From: JAEUJM01 sp964635055
Lineage (GTDB): Bacteria > Actinomycetota > Acidimicrobiia > Acidimicrobiales > DATDAH01
Assembly: GCA_964635055.1 (NCBI GenBank)
Contig: CAZWMT010000025.1
Span: 1-64,000 of the forward strand
Direction: 5' to 3'
DNA: 64,000 bases
Shown here: positions 17,510 through 26,885 of the stretch, one piece after another
Layout: each line of letters begins with the position of its first letter
Numbering within the stretch: position 1 is the stretch's first letter
The notes under the pieces: model-generated
Told to the model about the DNA's origin: nothing
Database searches by the model: none
The model's input: only the letters and a program-made list of their open reading frames with translations
Position numbers and translations under genes: made by a program

Positions 17510-18300
17510 TGGCCACCACCACGATCCCCCTCGCCGGCAAGGTGGAGTCGCTGCTCCGCGAGACCGGCACCATGGCCTCGGTCGGCCTCGAAGCCACCCG
17601 CAAGGTGTTCAGCCGGCCGTGGCCGCTGGCCGAGTTCCTGGACCAGCTGTGGTTCCTGGCCAAGGTCACCACCATCCCGGTCATCTTGATCTCCATCCCC
17701 TTCGGGATGGTCATCTCGTTGCAGGTGGGGTCGCTGATCCGCCAACTCGGTGCCGAGGCCCACCTCGGCTCGGCCCTCGTGCTGGCGGTCGTGCGCGAGC
17801 AGGCCCCCATCGCCACCGCCCTGATGATCGCCGGTGCCGGGGGCTCGGCGATGTGCGCCGACCTCGGGGCCCGCCGCATCCGCGACGAGATCTCGGCGAT
17901 GGAGGTGATGGGCGTGAACCCCATCCAGCGCCTGGTGATGCCGAGGATCCTCGCCGCCACGGTCCTCGCGGTGCTGCTCGACGCGGTGGTGAGCGCCGCG
18001 GGCATCGCCGGTGGCTGGTTCTTCGCGGTGCGGGTGAACGGGGTGAGCTCGAGCAGCTTCTTCGCCTCGTTCAACGAGCTGAGCCAGCTGGCCGACCTGT
18101 GGATGGCCCTGGTGAAGGCGGCCTGCTTCGGGTTCATCGCCGGCACGGTGGCCTGTTACAAGGGCCTCTACGCCAAGGGCGGGCCCAAGGGCGTGGGTGA
18201 CGCGGTGAACCAGGCCGTGGTGATCACCTTCGTCCTGTTGTTCTTCGTGAACTTCGTGCTCACGGTCGTCTACTTCAACTTCGTCCCCCAGAAGGTGTGA
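17509..18300 (+). CDS. yrbEA: Mce permease YrbEA (MlaE family), locus 1
   Basis: 263 residues, about five membrane segments. MlaE-family landmarks: IPFGMVISLQVGSLIRQLGA, VVREQAPIATALMIAGAGGSAMCADLG, the EMEVMGVNP-like stretch SAMEVMGVNPIQRLVMPR that contacts the ATPase, and a C-terminal VFVNFVLT-like helix. Start chosen at the ATG overlapping the ATPase stop; the in-frame extension to 16222 is antisense to regulator DNA. Pairs with YrbEB to form the inner-membrane channel. Confidence 0.95.
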   Translation: MATTTIPLAGKVESLLRETGTMASVGLEATRKVFSRPWPLAEFLDQLWFLAKVTTIPVILISIPFGMVISLQVGSLIRQLGAEAHLGSALVLAVVREQAPIATALMIAGAGGSAMCADLGARRIRDEISAMEVMGVNPIQRLVMPRILAATVLAVLLDAVVSAAGIAGGWFFAVRVNGVSSSSFFASFNELSQLADLWMALVKAACFGFIAGTVACYKGLYAKGGPKGVGDAVNQAVVITFVLLFFVNFVLTVVYFNFVPQKV

Positions 18301-18301
18301 G

Positions 18302-19174
18302 ATGACCGAGCCCGCTGCCTCGTCGTCCTCGTCGTTCGCCGCCGCCGCCTTCGACCGCTTCGGCCGCCCGGTCGATGCCGCGCTCAACCCGTGGAACCAG
18401 CTGTACGACCAGTTGCGCTTCTACGCGATGATCCTGCGCCGGCTGCCGTCGGCGCTGCGCTACCGCAAGGAGATCATCACCCTCATCTCCGACATCACCA
18501 TCGGCGCGGGTGCCCTGGTGGTGGGCGGGGGGATGTTCTTCGTGATCTTCTCGATGAGCTTCTTCACCGGCACCGAGGTGGGCCTCCAGGGCTTCAAGGG
18601 CCTCCAGCAGATCGGTGCCGAGGCGTTCACCGGTGTGGTGTCGTCGGTGGCGAACACCCGCGAGATCACACCGCTCATCGCCGGCGTGGCCCTCGCCGCC
18701 CAGGTCGGCGCGGGCTTCACCGCTCAACTCGGCGCCATGCGCATCTCCGACGAGGTCGACGCCCTCGAGGTGATGGGGGTGGACAGCGTGGTGTACCTGG
18801 TGTGCACCCGGGTGTGGGCCGCGCTGATCACGATGGTGCCCCTCTACCTGGCGGCGCTGTTCGCCAGCTTCCTGGCCACCGAGCTGGTGGTGACCCGGTT
18901 CTTCACGCTCTCGCCGGGGGTGTACCGCCACTACTTCAACCTGTTCCTGCCGCCGATCGACATCCTCTGCTCGTTCGCCAAGGCCATGTTGTTCGCGGTG
19001 GTGGTCACCCTCGTCCACTGCTTCTACGGGTACTACGCCACGGGGGGCCCGGCCGGTGTGGGTCAGGCGGCCGGTCGAGCCATCCGGGTGTCGATCATCG
19101 CCGTCGTGGTGCTGAACCTGATCCTGTCGCTCGTGTTCTGGGGTGGGAGCGACACCGCGAGGATCGTGGGGTGA
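18302..19174 (+). CDS. yrbEB: Mce permease YrbEB (MlaE family), locus 1
   Basis: 290 residues, five to six membrane helices. MlaE signatures MSFFTGTEVGLQGFKGLQQI, ALAAQVGAGFTAQLGAMRIS and the coupling-helix region VDALEVMGVDSVVYLV. ATG lies one base after the YrbEA stop. Together with YrbEA it forms the heterodimeric permease that receives lipid from the MceA-F tube. Confidence 0.95.
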   Translation: MTEPAASSSSSFAAAAFDRFGRPVDAALNPWNQLYDQLRFYAMILRRLPSALRYRKEIITLISDITIGAGALVVGGGMFFVIFSMSFFTGTEVGLQGFKGLQQIGAEAFTGVVSSVANTREITPLIAGVALAAQVGAGFTAQLGAMRISDEVDALEVMGVDSVVYLVCTRVWAALITMVPLYLAALFASFLATELVVTRFFTLSPGVYRHYFNLFLPPIDILCSFAKAMLFAVVVTLVHCFYGYYATGGPAGVGQAAGRAIRVSIIAVVVLNLILSLVFWGGSDTARIVG

Positions 19175-19178
19175 GCGC

Positions 19179-20441
19179 GTGACCCGGGGCTCGCGTGCGC
19201 TCGCCGCGCTGGCCATGACCGCGGCGTTCGCGCTGATCGTCACCACCGCGGTGCGATGGGCCTACGGCGCCTACGACGGCGGCTACCAGCTGGTCGGCAC
19301 CTTCGAGCACGCCGGCCAGGGCCTGATCCCGGGCTCGGACGTGAAGTACCGGGGTGTCGACGTGGGTGAGGTGGACTCGATCCGGCTCGTGGATCGCCGG
19401 GCCGAGATCCGCTTCACCATCCACCCGGGGTTCCGGGTGCCGGAGGGCGCCCGGATCGTGGTGCGGCCGAAGACCATCTTCGGCGAGAAGTTCCTCGACC
19501 TCACGTTCCCCGGCGGCCCGGACGGCCCCTACCTGCAGGACGGCGACGAGGTGATCCACACGGGCGCCGCCACCGAGGTGGAGGACCTGTTCGCGTCGGC
19601 GCAACCCCTGCTGGACGCGATCGACGAGCAGGAGCTGGCCGAACTGGTGGCGTCGGCGGCCCGCACGGCCGACGGCCTCGGCGACGACATCGCCCGGGGA
19701 TGGGAGAGCGGGGCGGCGACCACCGCGCTGTTGAACGACACGCTCGAGGCCCAACTGACCGCGCTGGCCTCGGCCGCCGACTTCCAGGAGGCCGTGCGCA
19801 CGGTGGGCGGTGACCTCAACACCATCTCGGCCAACAACAACGTGGCCCTGCCCGAGTTCAACCGGGCGCGGGCCGACTTCGAGCGGGCGTTGGTGTCGCT
19901 GCAGGGGTTCGGCGACCACTTCGCCGACCTCATCGAGGGCACGCGACCGGATCTGGACCGCATCTTCACGTCGGGCGACAACGTCATGCGGGTGCTCATC
20001 AGCCACCACGACGAGGTGGCGCAGGTGGTCGACGGCCTGGCCAACTACGTCAGCGCCTTCGGCGGCGGGCTGAGCGCCGAGCGCCTGCCCGACGGTTCGG
20101 GCTTCGCCTACTTCAAGAACTTCGTCTACGTCGACCAGATCCAGGACGTGCTCTGCAGCGCCCTGGCCGAGACGCCGGCCCAGTTCAGCGCGTTCCGCGA
20201 CGCGGTCCTGTCGCTGGGCGGGCCCATCGACTGCTCGGGGTACTTCTCGCCGTCGGGCACGCCCCTGCCGCCGGTGATCCCCGCCGGTCAGCGCCCCGCC
20301 GCCGCCCAGCAGCTGTCCGACAGCCTGTACGGGCTGGTCGGTGTCCCCGACCAGAGCGTGCCCGCCCCGGTCGACGTGCTGGTCGACCGGGTGCTGACCG
20401 CGGCCGGCCTCCCCACCCACGACGGGGGGGCGGGGCGATGA
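19179..20441 (+). CDS. mceA: MCE family protein, position A, locus 1
   Basis: 420 residues. One N-terminal anchor (about 5-27, ALAALAMTAAFALIVTTA), then the MlaD/MCE beta-barrel domain (about 38-120: PGSDVKYRGVDVGEVDSI, RIVVRPKTIFGEKFLDL) and a long helical region that would form the periplasmic needle. GTG 19179 lies five bases after the YrbEB stop; an in-frame ATG at 19143 falls inside yrbEB. Letter assignment follows gene order in the canonical mceABCDEF arrangement. Confidence 0.93.
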   Translation: MTRGSRALAALAMTAAFALIVTTAVRWAYGAYDGGYQLVGTFEHAGQGLIPGSDVKYRGVDVGEVDSIRLVDRRAEIRFTIHPGFRVPEGARIVVRPKTIFGEKFLDLTFPGGPDGPYLQDGDEVIHTGAATEVEDLFASAQPLLDAIDEQELAELVASAARTADGLGDDIARGWESGAATTALLNDTLEAQLTALASAADFQEAVRTVGGDLNTISANNNVALPEFNRARADFERALVSLQGFGDHFADLIEGTRPDLDRIFTSGDNVMRVLISHHDEVAQVVDGLANYVSAFGGGLSAERLPDGSGFAYFKNFVYVDQIQDVLCSALAETPAQFSAFRDAVLSLGGPIDCSGYFSPSGTPLPPVIPAGQRPAAAQQLSDSLYGLVGVPDQSVPAPVDVLVDRVLTAAGLPTHDGGAGR

Positions 20442-21622
20442 GGCTGCTGGGACGGCTGAAGCGCGCGCTGGCCGCCGAAGGGCGGGTGCTCGTCAAGCTG
20501 GGCATCTACACGTTCGGCTGCCTGATCGTCCTGGGCTGGCTGATCTCGCAGGTCGGCAACGTGACGTGGTTCGCCGACCGGTCCGAGTACCGGGCCGAGC
20601 TGAACGACGTCACCGGCCTGGTGGTGAACGACGAGGTGAAGATCGCGGGCGTGGAGGTCGGGAAGGTCACCGGCATCTCCACCGACCACGGCCATGCGGT
20701 GGTGACCTTCACCATCGACTCGGACGTGGTGCTGCGGGACACGACGCAGGTGGGGGTGCGGTGGCGCAACGTGCTGGGCCAGAAGTACCTGTACCTCTAC
20801 CCGGCCGACGGCGGCGACGTCCTGGCGGCCGGGAGCACGCTGCCGCTGGAGCAGGCCGTGGACTCGGCCGACGTGGGCGACTTCCTCAACGCGGTCGGCC
20901 CGGTGCTCCAGGCCATCGACCCCGCCGACGCCAACGCCTTCGTGCGGGCCCTGAACGAAGGCCTCCAGGGCAACGAGGCCCGTGTCCGCCGGCTGCTGAG
21001 CGACACCGCGGGCGTGTCGGACACCCTGGGGGGCCTCGACACCGAGGTGGGCAGCATCATCACCAACCTCGACGACGTGGTGGGTGCCCTCGCCGAGCGC
21101 GATCAGGCCGTGGACGCCACCTTGCGCAACCTGTCGTCGCTGAGCGACGACCTGGCCGCCCGCAACGACTCGCTGCAGTCGGTGGTGACCGACTTCTCGC
21201 ACGTCTCCGAGCAGCTCAACACCCTGCTGGAGGACAAGCGGGGTGACCTGGACGCGACCATCGCCAACCTGCAGACGATCCTCGACGTGCTCGACCAGAA
21301 CCGGGCCGGCCTCGAGGACACCCTGGCCACCCTGCCCGAGGGCGTGGCGCCCTACCACCTGATCTCGGCGTACGGGCAGTGGTTCCAGGTGCGGGCCACC
21401 ATCGCCTGCCTGGCCAACCAGACGACCTGCGCCAAGGAGGACCCGTTCAGCGGCACCTCGACGCCCGTGGGCGAGACGGGGTCGTCGGGCGAGCCGTCGC
21501 TCGCCATGATCGTCGGGTTCGCCAACTCGGGCGGCTCGCAGCCCACCGCCGGGCTGCCGGGGAGCGGTGGTGGGCTGCCGCCGGTGGCGGCCACCGCCAC
21601 CAACACGGGGGTGGGCGGATGA
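20438..21622 (+). CDS. mceB: MCE family protein, position B, locus 1
   Basis: 394 residues. Anchor helix about 20-40 (TFGCLIVLGWLISQV), MCE domain about 45-125 (VNDEVKIAGVEVGKVTGI, VGVRWRNVLGQKYLYLYP), helical repeats rich in Asp and Leu to about 310, and a Cys pair (IACLANQTTCAKE) near 325-335 typical of the MceB C-terminal region. ATGA overlap with mceA. The C-terminus is Gly/Thr-rich and disordered. Confidence 0.93.
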   Translation: MRLLGRLKRALAAEGRVLVKLGIYTFGCLIVLGWLISQVGNVTWFADRSEYRAELNDVTGLVVNDEVKIAGVEVGKVTGISTDHGHAVVTFTIDSDVVLRDTTQVGVRWRNVLGQKYLYLYPADGGDVLAAGSTLPLEQAVDSADVGDFLNAVGPVLQAIDPADANAFVRALNEGLQGNEARVRRLLSDTAGVSDTLGGLDTEVGSIITNLDDVVGALAERDQAVDATLRNLSSLSDDLAARNDSLQSVVTDFSHVSEQLNTLLEDKRGDLDATIANLQTILDVLDQNRAGLEDTLATLPEGVAPYHLISAYGQWFQVRATIACLANQTTCAKEDPFSGTSTPVGETGSSGEPSLAMIVGFANSGGSQPTAGLPGSGGGLPPVAATATNTGVGG

Positions 21623-22845
21623 AGTCGTTCACCGAGCGCAACCCGATCGTGATCGGGATCGTGGTCATCGCGCTCATCGCCGCGGCGGTGACGGGTGCGC
21701 TGGTGCTGAACGCCGGCGTGTTCAAGGGCCGCTACACGGTGAGCGCCCGCTTCGCCGACGCCGCCGGCCTGCGCCCCGGCGACCGCGTGCGGGTGGCGGG
21801 CGTGCCGTCCGGCGAGGTGGCGTCGGTGCACGAGGAGGACGGCCAGGTGGAGGTGACCATGCGGGTGGACGACGGTGTCGAGCTGTCGGGTGACACCCGG
21901 GCCGCCGTGGTCGTGGAGACCGTGCTGGGCACCAAGACGGTGAAGCTGGAGACGGGCGACGACTGGGACCACCCCCTCGGCGACGGCGACGTGATCACCG
22001 AGACCGAGACCCCGGTCGAGGTGCTCGATCTGCAGAACATCGGCACCCGCCTCTTCACCGAGAGCGACGGGGCCGCCTTCGACGATCTGATCGACAGCCT
22101 GAACCAGATCACCGCGGACAAGCGCTCCGACGTCCGGCACATCGTGCGGGGCGTGAACCGGCTGACCAGCGAGCTCAACAGCCGCGACCAGGAAGCACGC
22201 GACCTGTTCGACTCGGCCGAGACCCTCACCCGCACACTGGCCGACCGCGACGACGACCTGGCCGACGCCGTGGACGACCTCAACGTGGTGATCGGTGACC
22301 TGGCCGACCGGCGCCAGGAGCTCGAGACCCTGCTGGAGCAGACCTCGGAGGCGGCCGGTCGCCTGGCCGACCTGGTCGGCGACAACCGGCCCCAGCTCGA
22401 CGCCGTGCTGGACGACCTGCATTCGACGCTGGAGGTCATCGGACGGCACCAGGTGGACCTGGCCGCCGGCGTCGGCTACCTCGGCGCCGCGCTCGAAGGG
22501 TTCTCGTCCATCGGGTACTCGGGCCCGGACAACACCCCCAACGAGTGGGGGAACATCTTCACCCAGCTGATCGGGCCCGTCTCGCCGGACGGCATCATGG
22601 GCGCCTGCGGCCCGTTCGACCGGGCGCTCGACCTGGCCTTCGGCCCCGACCCGCTGCCGTGCGACCAGCGGGAGGGGCCGCTGCCGAACACCTCCGGCTC
22701 GACCACCACGCCGCCGTCCGCGGGCGGGCCGACACCGTCGATCCCCTCGACCGACCCTGCCGCCGCCGGCGGCGGGAGCGCGGCGGGCGCCGACCAGCTC
22801 GGCCGGCTCCTGGCGCCGCTGCTGGCCACGGGGGGTGGCTCGTGA
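21619..22845 (+). CDS. mceC: MCE family protein, position C, locus 1
   Basis: 408 residues. Anchor helix about 10-30 (IVIGIVVIALIAAAVTGALV), MCE domain about 38-118 (RPGDRVRVAGVPSGEVASV, AVVVETVLGTKTVKLETG), long helical region with repeated Asp/Leu heptads, then a Ser/Thr/Pro/Gly-rich tail from about 355. The start at ATG 21619 overlaps the mceB stop; the in-frame 5' extension to 21379 lies in mceB. Confidence 0.93.
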   Translation: MKSFTERNPIVIGIVVIALIAAAVTGALVLNAGVFKGRYTVSARFADAAGLRPGDRVRVAGVPSGEVASVHEEDGQVEVTMRVDDGVELSGDTRAAVVVETVLGTKTVKLETGDDWDHPLGDGDVITETETPVEVLDLQNIGTRLFTESDGAAFDDLIDSLNQITADKRSDVRHIVRGVNRLTSELNSRDQEARDLFDSAETLTRTLADRDDDLADAVDDLNVVIGDLADRRQELETLLEQTSEAAGRLADLVGDNRPQLDAVLDDLHSTLEVIGRHQVDLAAGVGYLGAALEGFSSIGYSGPDNTPNEWGNIFTQLIGPVSPDGIMGACGPFDRALDLAFGPDPLPCDQREGPLPNTSGSTTTPPSAGGPTPSIPSTDPAAAGGGSAAGADQLGRLLAPLLATGGGS

Positions 22846-24389
22846 CCCGGAGGCTCGGCAGCGTGGTGGCGTTGGTGCTCGTGCTGGCGGTGGTGGCGCC
22901 GTCGTGTGCGCTCGTCGGTCGCGGCGACACCTACCGGGTGGACGTCGACTTCGAGCGCGCCGTCAACCTGTACCCGGGCTCGCCCGTGCGGGCCCTGGGC
23001 ATCGAGGTGGGCAGCATCACCGGCGTCGAGAACCGCCACGGGGTGGTGCGGGTGACGATGGCCATCGACGACGGCACCGACCTCCCGGCCGACGCCCGTG
23101 CCGTGGTGGTGCCGGTCACCGTCCTGGGAGAGCGCTACGTGCAGCTCTCGCCGGTCTACGCCGGCGGCCCCAAGCTCCACGACGGCGACCTGATCCCCAT
23201 CGAGCGCACCCAGGTGCCCTTCGAGATCGACGAGCTGCTGCGCGGCCTCGACGACTACCTCGGCCAGATCGACCCCGCTCGGGCCGGCGGCCTGGTGACC
23301 CACCTGGCCAACCTGCTCGAGGACCAGGGCCAGGACCTCAACGACCTCATCCACAACGCCTCGGGCACGGTCGACCTCCTCGCCGACAAGGGTGACGAGC
23401 TGGGGGCGATCGTCGAGTCGCTGAGCCGCCTCACCACCACCCTCGGCGGCCGTACCCAGGCGGTGCAGGACCTGATCCGCAGCTACAACACCGTGACCGG
23501 CGTGCTGGCCACGAACCAGGACGACCTGAACGCGTTCATCACGAACCTCGACCGCGCCGCGGTCGAGCTCGGGGGCCTGCTCGAACGCCACCGCGACCCG
23601 CTCGGCGACGACATCGGCACGCTCACCACCACGGGCCGGACCCTCGAGCGCAACATCGACCGGCTCGAGCTGGCCCTCGAGTCCACACCCCGCCTGTTCG
23701 CGGCGGCGGCGCGGGCCTACGACCCGCAGCGCAACGTGCTGGTGCTGAACAACCAGCTCGAGCCGGGGCTGGCCACCGACCTCTACAAGGCCCGGCTGCG
23801 GGACCGCTTGGCGGGGCTCTGCCGGCGCATCATCGTGGCCCTGGGCGGACCGGGCGCCGCCGCGGCGGCCGGGCTGGTGGCCGCGGACTGCGCCGACGCC
23901 TCGAGCCCGTTCTGGGATTCGCTGTTCACGAGCGCGCCGGCAACGCCCGACGGTCCCGCTCCGGCCGAGCCCCCGGTCGACCTCCCGGTCACGCCGCCGG
24001 CGGTGCCCGAGCTGCCGATCCCCGACCTGCCCACGCTGGCGGACGGGCTCGATCTGCTGGCCGGGCTGATCGACCCCGACCAGCTGGGCTCGTTGCAGGG
24101 CCTGTCGCCGCAGTTGCTGGCCGCGGTCGACGCGCTCACCGACCGGCAGGTGGCGGCCCTCGCCTTCCTCACGCCCGACCAGATCGCCGCGCTGCGATCG
24201 GTGGGCCCCGCCGATCTCGGGCCCACCATCGACAGCATCATCGCCGGCCGGCTCGACCCCGCCACCCTGCTGGACCAACCGCTGCTTCCTCCCGGGCCGG
24301 TCGGCGGGTCCGGGGGCGCAGGAGGCGCGGGCGGCACGGGCGCCGGCCTGGGCGGGGCACTGGGTGGCGCGCTCGGGGGTGGGGGCTGA
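22842..24389 (+). CDS. mceD: MCE family protein, position D, locus 1
   Basis: 515 residues, the longest MCE protein in the window. GTG 22842 overlaps the mceC stop (GTGA). A hydrophobic leader ends in VVAPSCALVG, a possible but non-ideal lipobox with Cys near residue 21. MCE domain about 30-110 (YPGSPVRALGIEVGSITGV, VVVPVTVLGERYVQLSP). The C-terminal third is Pro-rich, then Asp/Leu-rich pseudo-repeats (LSPQLLAAVDALTDRQVAAL, FLTPDQIAALRS) and a poly-Gly/Ala tail. These tail repeats are absent from the locus 2 counterpart. Confidence 0.92.
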   Translation: MTRRLGSVVALVLVLAVVAPSCALVGRGDTYRVDVDFERAVNLYPGSPVRALGIEVGSITGVENRHGVVRVTMAIDDGTDLPADARAVVVPVTVLGERYVQLSPVYAGGPKLHDGDLIPIERTQVPFEIDELLRGLDDYLGQIDPARAGGLVTHLANLLEDQGQDLNDLIHNASGTVDLLADKGDELGAIVESLSRLTTTLGGRTQAVQDLIRSYNTVTGVLATNQDDLNAFITNLDRAAVELGGLLERHRDPLGDDIGTLTTTGRTLERNIDRLELALESTPRLFAAAARAYDPQRNVLVLNNQLEPGLATDLYKARLRDRLAGLCRRIIVALGGPGAAAAAGLVAADCADASSPFWDSLFTSAPATPDGPAPAEPPVDLPVTPPAVPELPIPDLPTLADGLDLLAGLIDPDQLGSLQGLSPQLLAAVDALTDRQVAALAFLTPDQIAALRSVGPADLGPTIDSIIAGRLDPATLLDQPLLPPGPVGGSGGAGGAGGTGAGLGGALGGALGGGG

Positions 24390-25411
24390 TGGCCCGGATG
24401 CCGAGGTCGCAGCCTCGAGGGCGGGGCCCCTCGTTGCGGCTGGTCGTCGCCCTGGGGACGGTCGTCTCCTTGGCCCTCGGGGGGTGCTCGCTGGTCGGGG
24501 GAGGTGGCGACACGATCACCGTGTCGGCCACCTTCGACGACGTGGCCGACATGGCCCCGGGCGCACCCGTCCAGATGGCCGATGTGCGCATCGGTCACGT
24601 GTCCGGCATCCACCTCGACCGGTCGGGGAGCCGGGCCACCCTCGAGCTCACCATCGACGCCGGCGCCGGGGTGCCCGCCGACGTGACCGGTCGCGTGCGC
24701 CGCACCAGCCCGCTGGGCGAGAAGTTCGTCGAGTTGCGCCCGCCGGAGGGCGGCGGCGGCCGCCGGCTCCTGGCCGACGGTGACGAGGTGGCGGAGACCG
24801 AGGTGGTCCCTGACTTCGAGCAACTGGTGGCGTCGGGCACCGACGTGTTCGGCGCGGTGGGCGCGTCGCAGATCGCCACGCTGCTGGACGAGGGGGCGCG
24901 TGGCTTCGGCGGCCGGGGCACCCAGATCCGCCAGGTGCTCACCAACGTGGCCGACATCGCCCACGGCTACAACCAGCGCACCGACGACCTGACCCGACTG
25001 GTGCAGTCGATCGACGAGCTGGCCTCCACCACCGGTCCCGCCGCCGAGGCCCATGCCGAGGCCATCGAGCACCTCGCCCAGACCACCCGCATCCTCGACG
25101 AGCAGTCCGACCACCTGCTCGACCTGCTCGACTCGCTCCGTCGGGTGGCGCGAGAGAACAGTGACCTGCTCGAGGCCCACTTCGACGAAGTGGAGCGCCA
25201 GGTCGACGCGCTGCGGTCGGTCACCGACGCCGTGGCCGGCGAGCAGGAGGCCCTGGCCCGGCTGGTCCAGAACGGTGCCGAGCACAACGAGGCCCTGCAC
25301 CTGGGCACCAACGGCGACTTCGCGCAGGTGCTGAACGACTTCGTGCTCTGCGGGTTGCCCGGTGGCGGCGATCAGCCGGGCGACCCCGTCAACTCCTGCA
25401 GCGGAAGGTAG
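24389..25411 (+). CDS. mceE: MCE family lipoprotein, position E, locus 1
   Basis: 340 residues. Signal peptide ending in the lipobox LALGGC (Cys near residue 33), matching the usual lipoprotein status of MceE (LprK-like). MCE domain about 42-125 (APVQMADVRIGHVSGI, VRRTSPLGEKFVELRPP) and a helical tail with a terminal Cys pair (FVLCGLPG, NSCSG). TGATG overlap with mceD. It should tether the complex in the outer leaflet of the cell membrane. Confidence 0.94.
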   Translation: MARMPRSQPRGRGPSLRLVVALGTVVSLALGGCSLVGGGGDTITVSATFDDVADMAPGAPVQMADVRIGHVSGIHLDRSGSRATLELTIDAGAGVPADVTGRVRRTSPLGEKFVELRPPEGGGGRRLLADGDEVAETEVVPDFEQLVASGTDVFGAVGASQIATLLDEGARGFGGRGTQIRQVLTNVADIAHGYNQRTDDLTRLVQSIDELASTTGPAAEAHAEAIEHLAQTTRILDEQSDHLLDLLDSLRRVARENSDLLEAHFDEVERQVDALRSVTDAVAGEQEALARLVQNGAEHNEALHLGTNGDFAQVLNDFVLCGLPGGGDQPGDPVNSCSGR

Positions 25412-25422
25412 GCGTCGATCCG

Positions 25423-26874
25423 ATGGTGCCCAAGCGCGTACTGCTCAACCTCGGGGTGTTCTTCGCACTCTCGTTCGGCCTGGTGATCTACGGGGCGGTC
25501 ACGTTGCTCGGCAACCCACTGGCCGAGCGCCGCACCGCGACGGCGGTCTTCCCCGACGCCTCGGGGATCCTCGAGAACTTCAGCGCGTCGATGAACGGCG
25601 TGGTGATCGGCCACGTCACCGACGTCCGCCTCGACGGCGACGCCGCCCGCGTGACCGTGTCGCTCGACCCGGGCCAGGAGCTGCCGGGCGATGTGCAGGC
25701 CAGCATCGTGCGGGCCAGCGCCGTGGGCGAGCAGCGGATCGAGTTCACCCCCATGCGCGGGGGCGACGAGCCGCCGCTGCCCGACGGTGCCGAGGTCCCC
25801 GTCGCGCCGAACACCGACCCGCCGGAGATCAGCCGGGTGATCGACACGGTCGACGAGCTGCTCCAGGCCATCCCGGCCGACGACCTGAACACCGTCGTGC
25901 ACGAGTCGGCCCTCGCGCTGCGGGGCCGTGAGCGCGACCTGCGGGCCCTGACGAGGAACATCGACGTGTTCAACCGGGAGTTCGACCAGCACGAGCAGGG
26001 GTTCCGCCAACTGCTGGCCACGTCGCCCGGCCTGCTCGACGCCCTCACCGAGGTGGCCCCCGAGCTGCGCAGCGGCATCCACAACACCGCCGAGCTCACG
26101 GGCGTGCTGGCCGACCGCCGGGCCGACCTCACCCAACTGCTGCGCGACGGCGCCGACTTCGGTGCCGTGGCCGACGACCTCATCGTCGACCAGTCGGCCG
26201 ACCTGGCCTGCCTGGCCAGCGACTTCGCCGCCCTGTCCGACTTCGCCGGCAGCCCCGGACCCCTGGCCGACCTGACCTACTCGCTCGACCACAACCAGGA
26301 CTTCTTCGGGCCGGTCAACGCGCTGGCGGTCTACGGGCACGCCATCGGCTTCCCCGAATACGGCAGCTCGGAGCGCAACGACCAGGGCTGGCTGCGGGTG
26401 CAGACCATGGTGCCGCCGGGTGAGCCGCCGGCCAGCAGGTACTCGTCCATCCGGCCCACGCCCGACATCGCCCCCGGCGGTGCGTGCGTGAACGCGTTCG
26501 GCCGGGGCGTGGGCCCCGCCAGCCAGGCCGACCTTCCCGAGCCCGCCCGGCGAGGTGGCTACGACGAGGCGTCGACCGTGCCCGTCGACCTGGCCGCGGT
26601 GGACGGCTCGGGGGCCGGCACCACCACGGACCAGGACGCCGCCGCCACCGGCACGGGCGACACACCCCGGGGTGACGACACCGAGGCATCCCGCGGCGGC
26701 GCCACCGAGCCCGAACCCGGTGCGCGTGAGGACGCCGCTCCCATCCGATCCGACCGGGAGCCGTCGTCCGGCGCCCTCAGCCTGTTCCAGGTACTCGCCG
26801 TGCTGGTCGTCTTCGTGGCGGCCGCCGGCATCGTCCGACTGGTGAGCGTCCTGCGGCGCTCGTCGCACTCATGA
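25423..26874 (+). CDS. mceF: MCE family protein, position F, locus 1
   Basis: 483 residues. N-terminal anchor about 8-30 (GVFFALSFGLVIYGAVTLLG), MCE domain about 35-118 (SMNGVVIGHVTDVRLDG, ASIVRASAVGEQRIEFTP), helical region, an aromatic/Cys segment near 330-360, a disordered Thr/Ala/Asp linker, and a second membrane helix at the extreme C-terminus (LFQVLAVLVVFVAAAGIVRLV). The C-terminal helix also occurs in the locus 2 MceF, so it is a lineage trait. Eleven bases separate it from mceE. Confidence 0.93.
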   Translation: MVPKRVLLNLGVFFALSFGLVIYGAVTLLGNPLAERRTATAVFPDASGILENFSASMNGVVIGHVTDVRLDGDAARVTVSLDPGQELPGDVQASIVRASAVGEQRIEFTPMRGGDEPPLPDGAEVPVAPNTDPPEISRVIDTVDELLQAIPADDLNTVVHESALALRGRERDLRALTRNIDVFNREFDQHEQGFRQLLATSPGLLDALTEVAPELRSGIHNTAELTGVLADRRADLTQLLRDGADFGAVADDLIVDQSADLACLASDFAALSDFAGSPGPLADLTYSLDHNQDFFGPVNALAVYGHAIGFPEYGSSERNDQGWLRVQTMVPPGEPPASRYSSIRPTPDIAPGGACVNAFGRGVGPASQADLPEPARRGGYDEASTVPVDLAAVDGSGAGTTTDQDAAATGTGDTPRGDDTEASRGGATEPEPGAREDAAPIRSDREPSSGALSLFQVLAVLVVFVAAAGIVRLVSVLRRSSHS

Positions 26875-26885
26875 GGAGAACCACC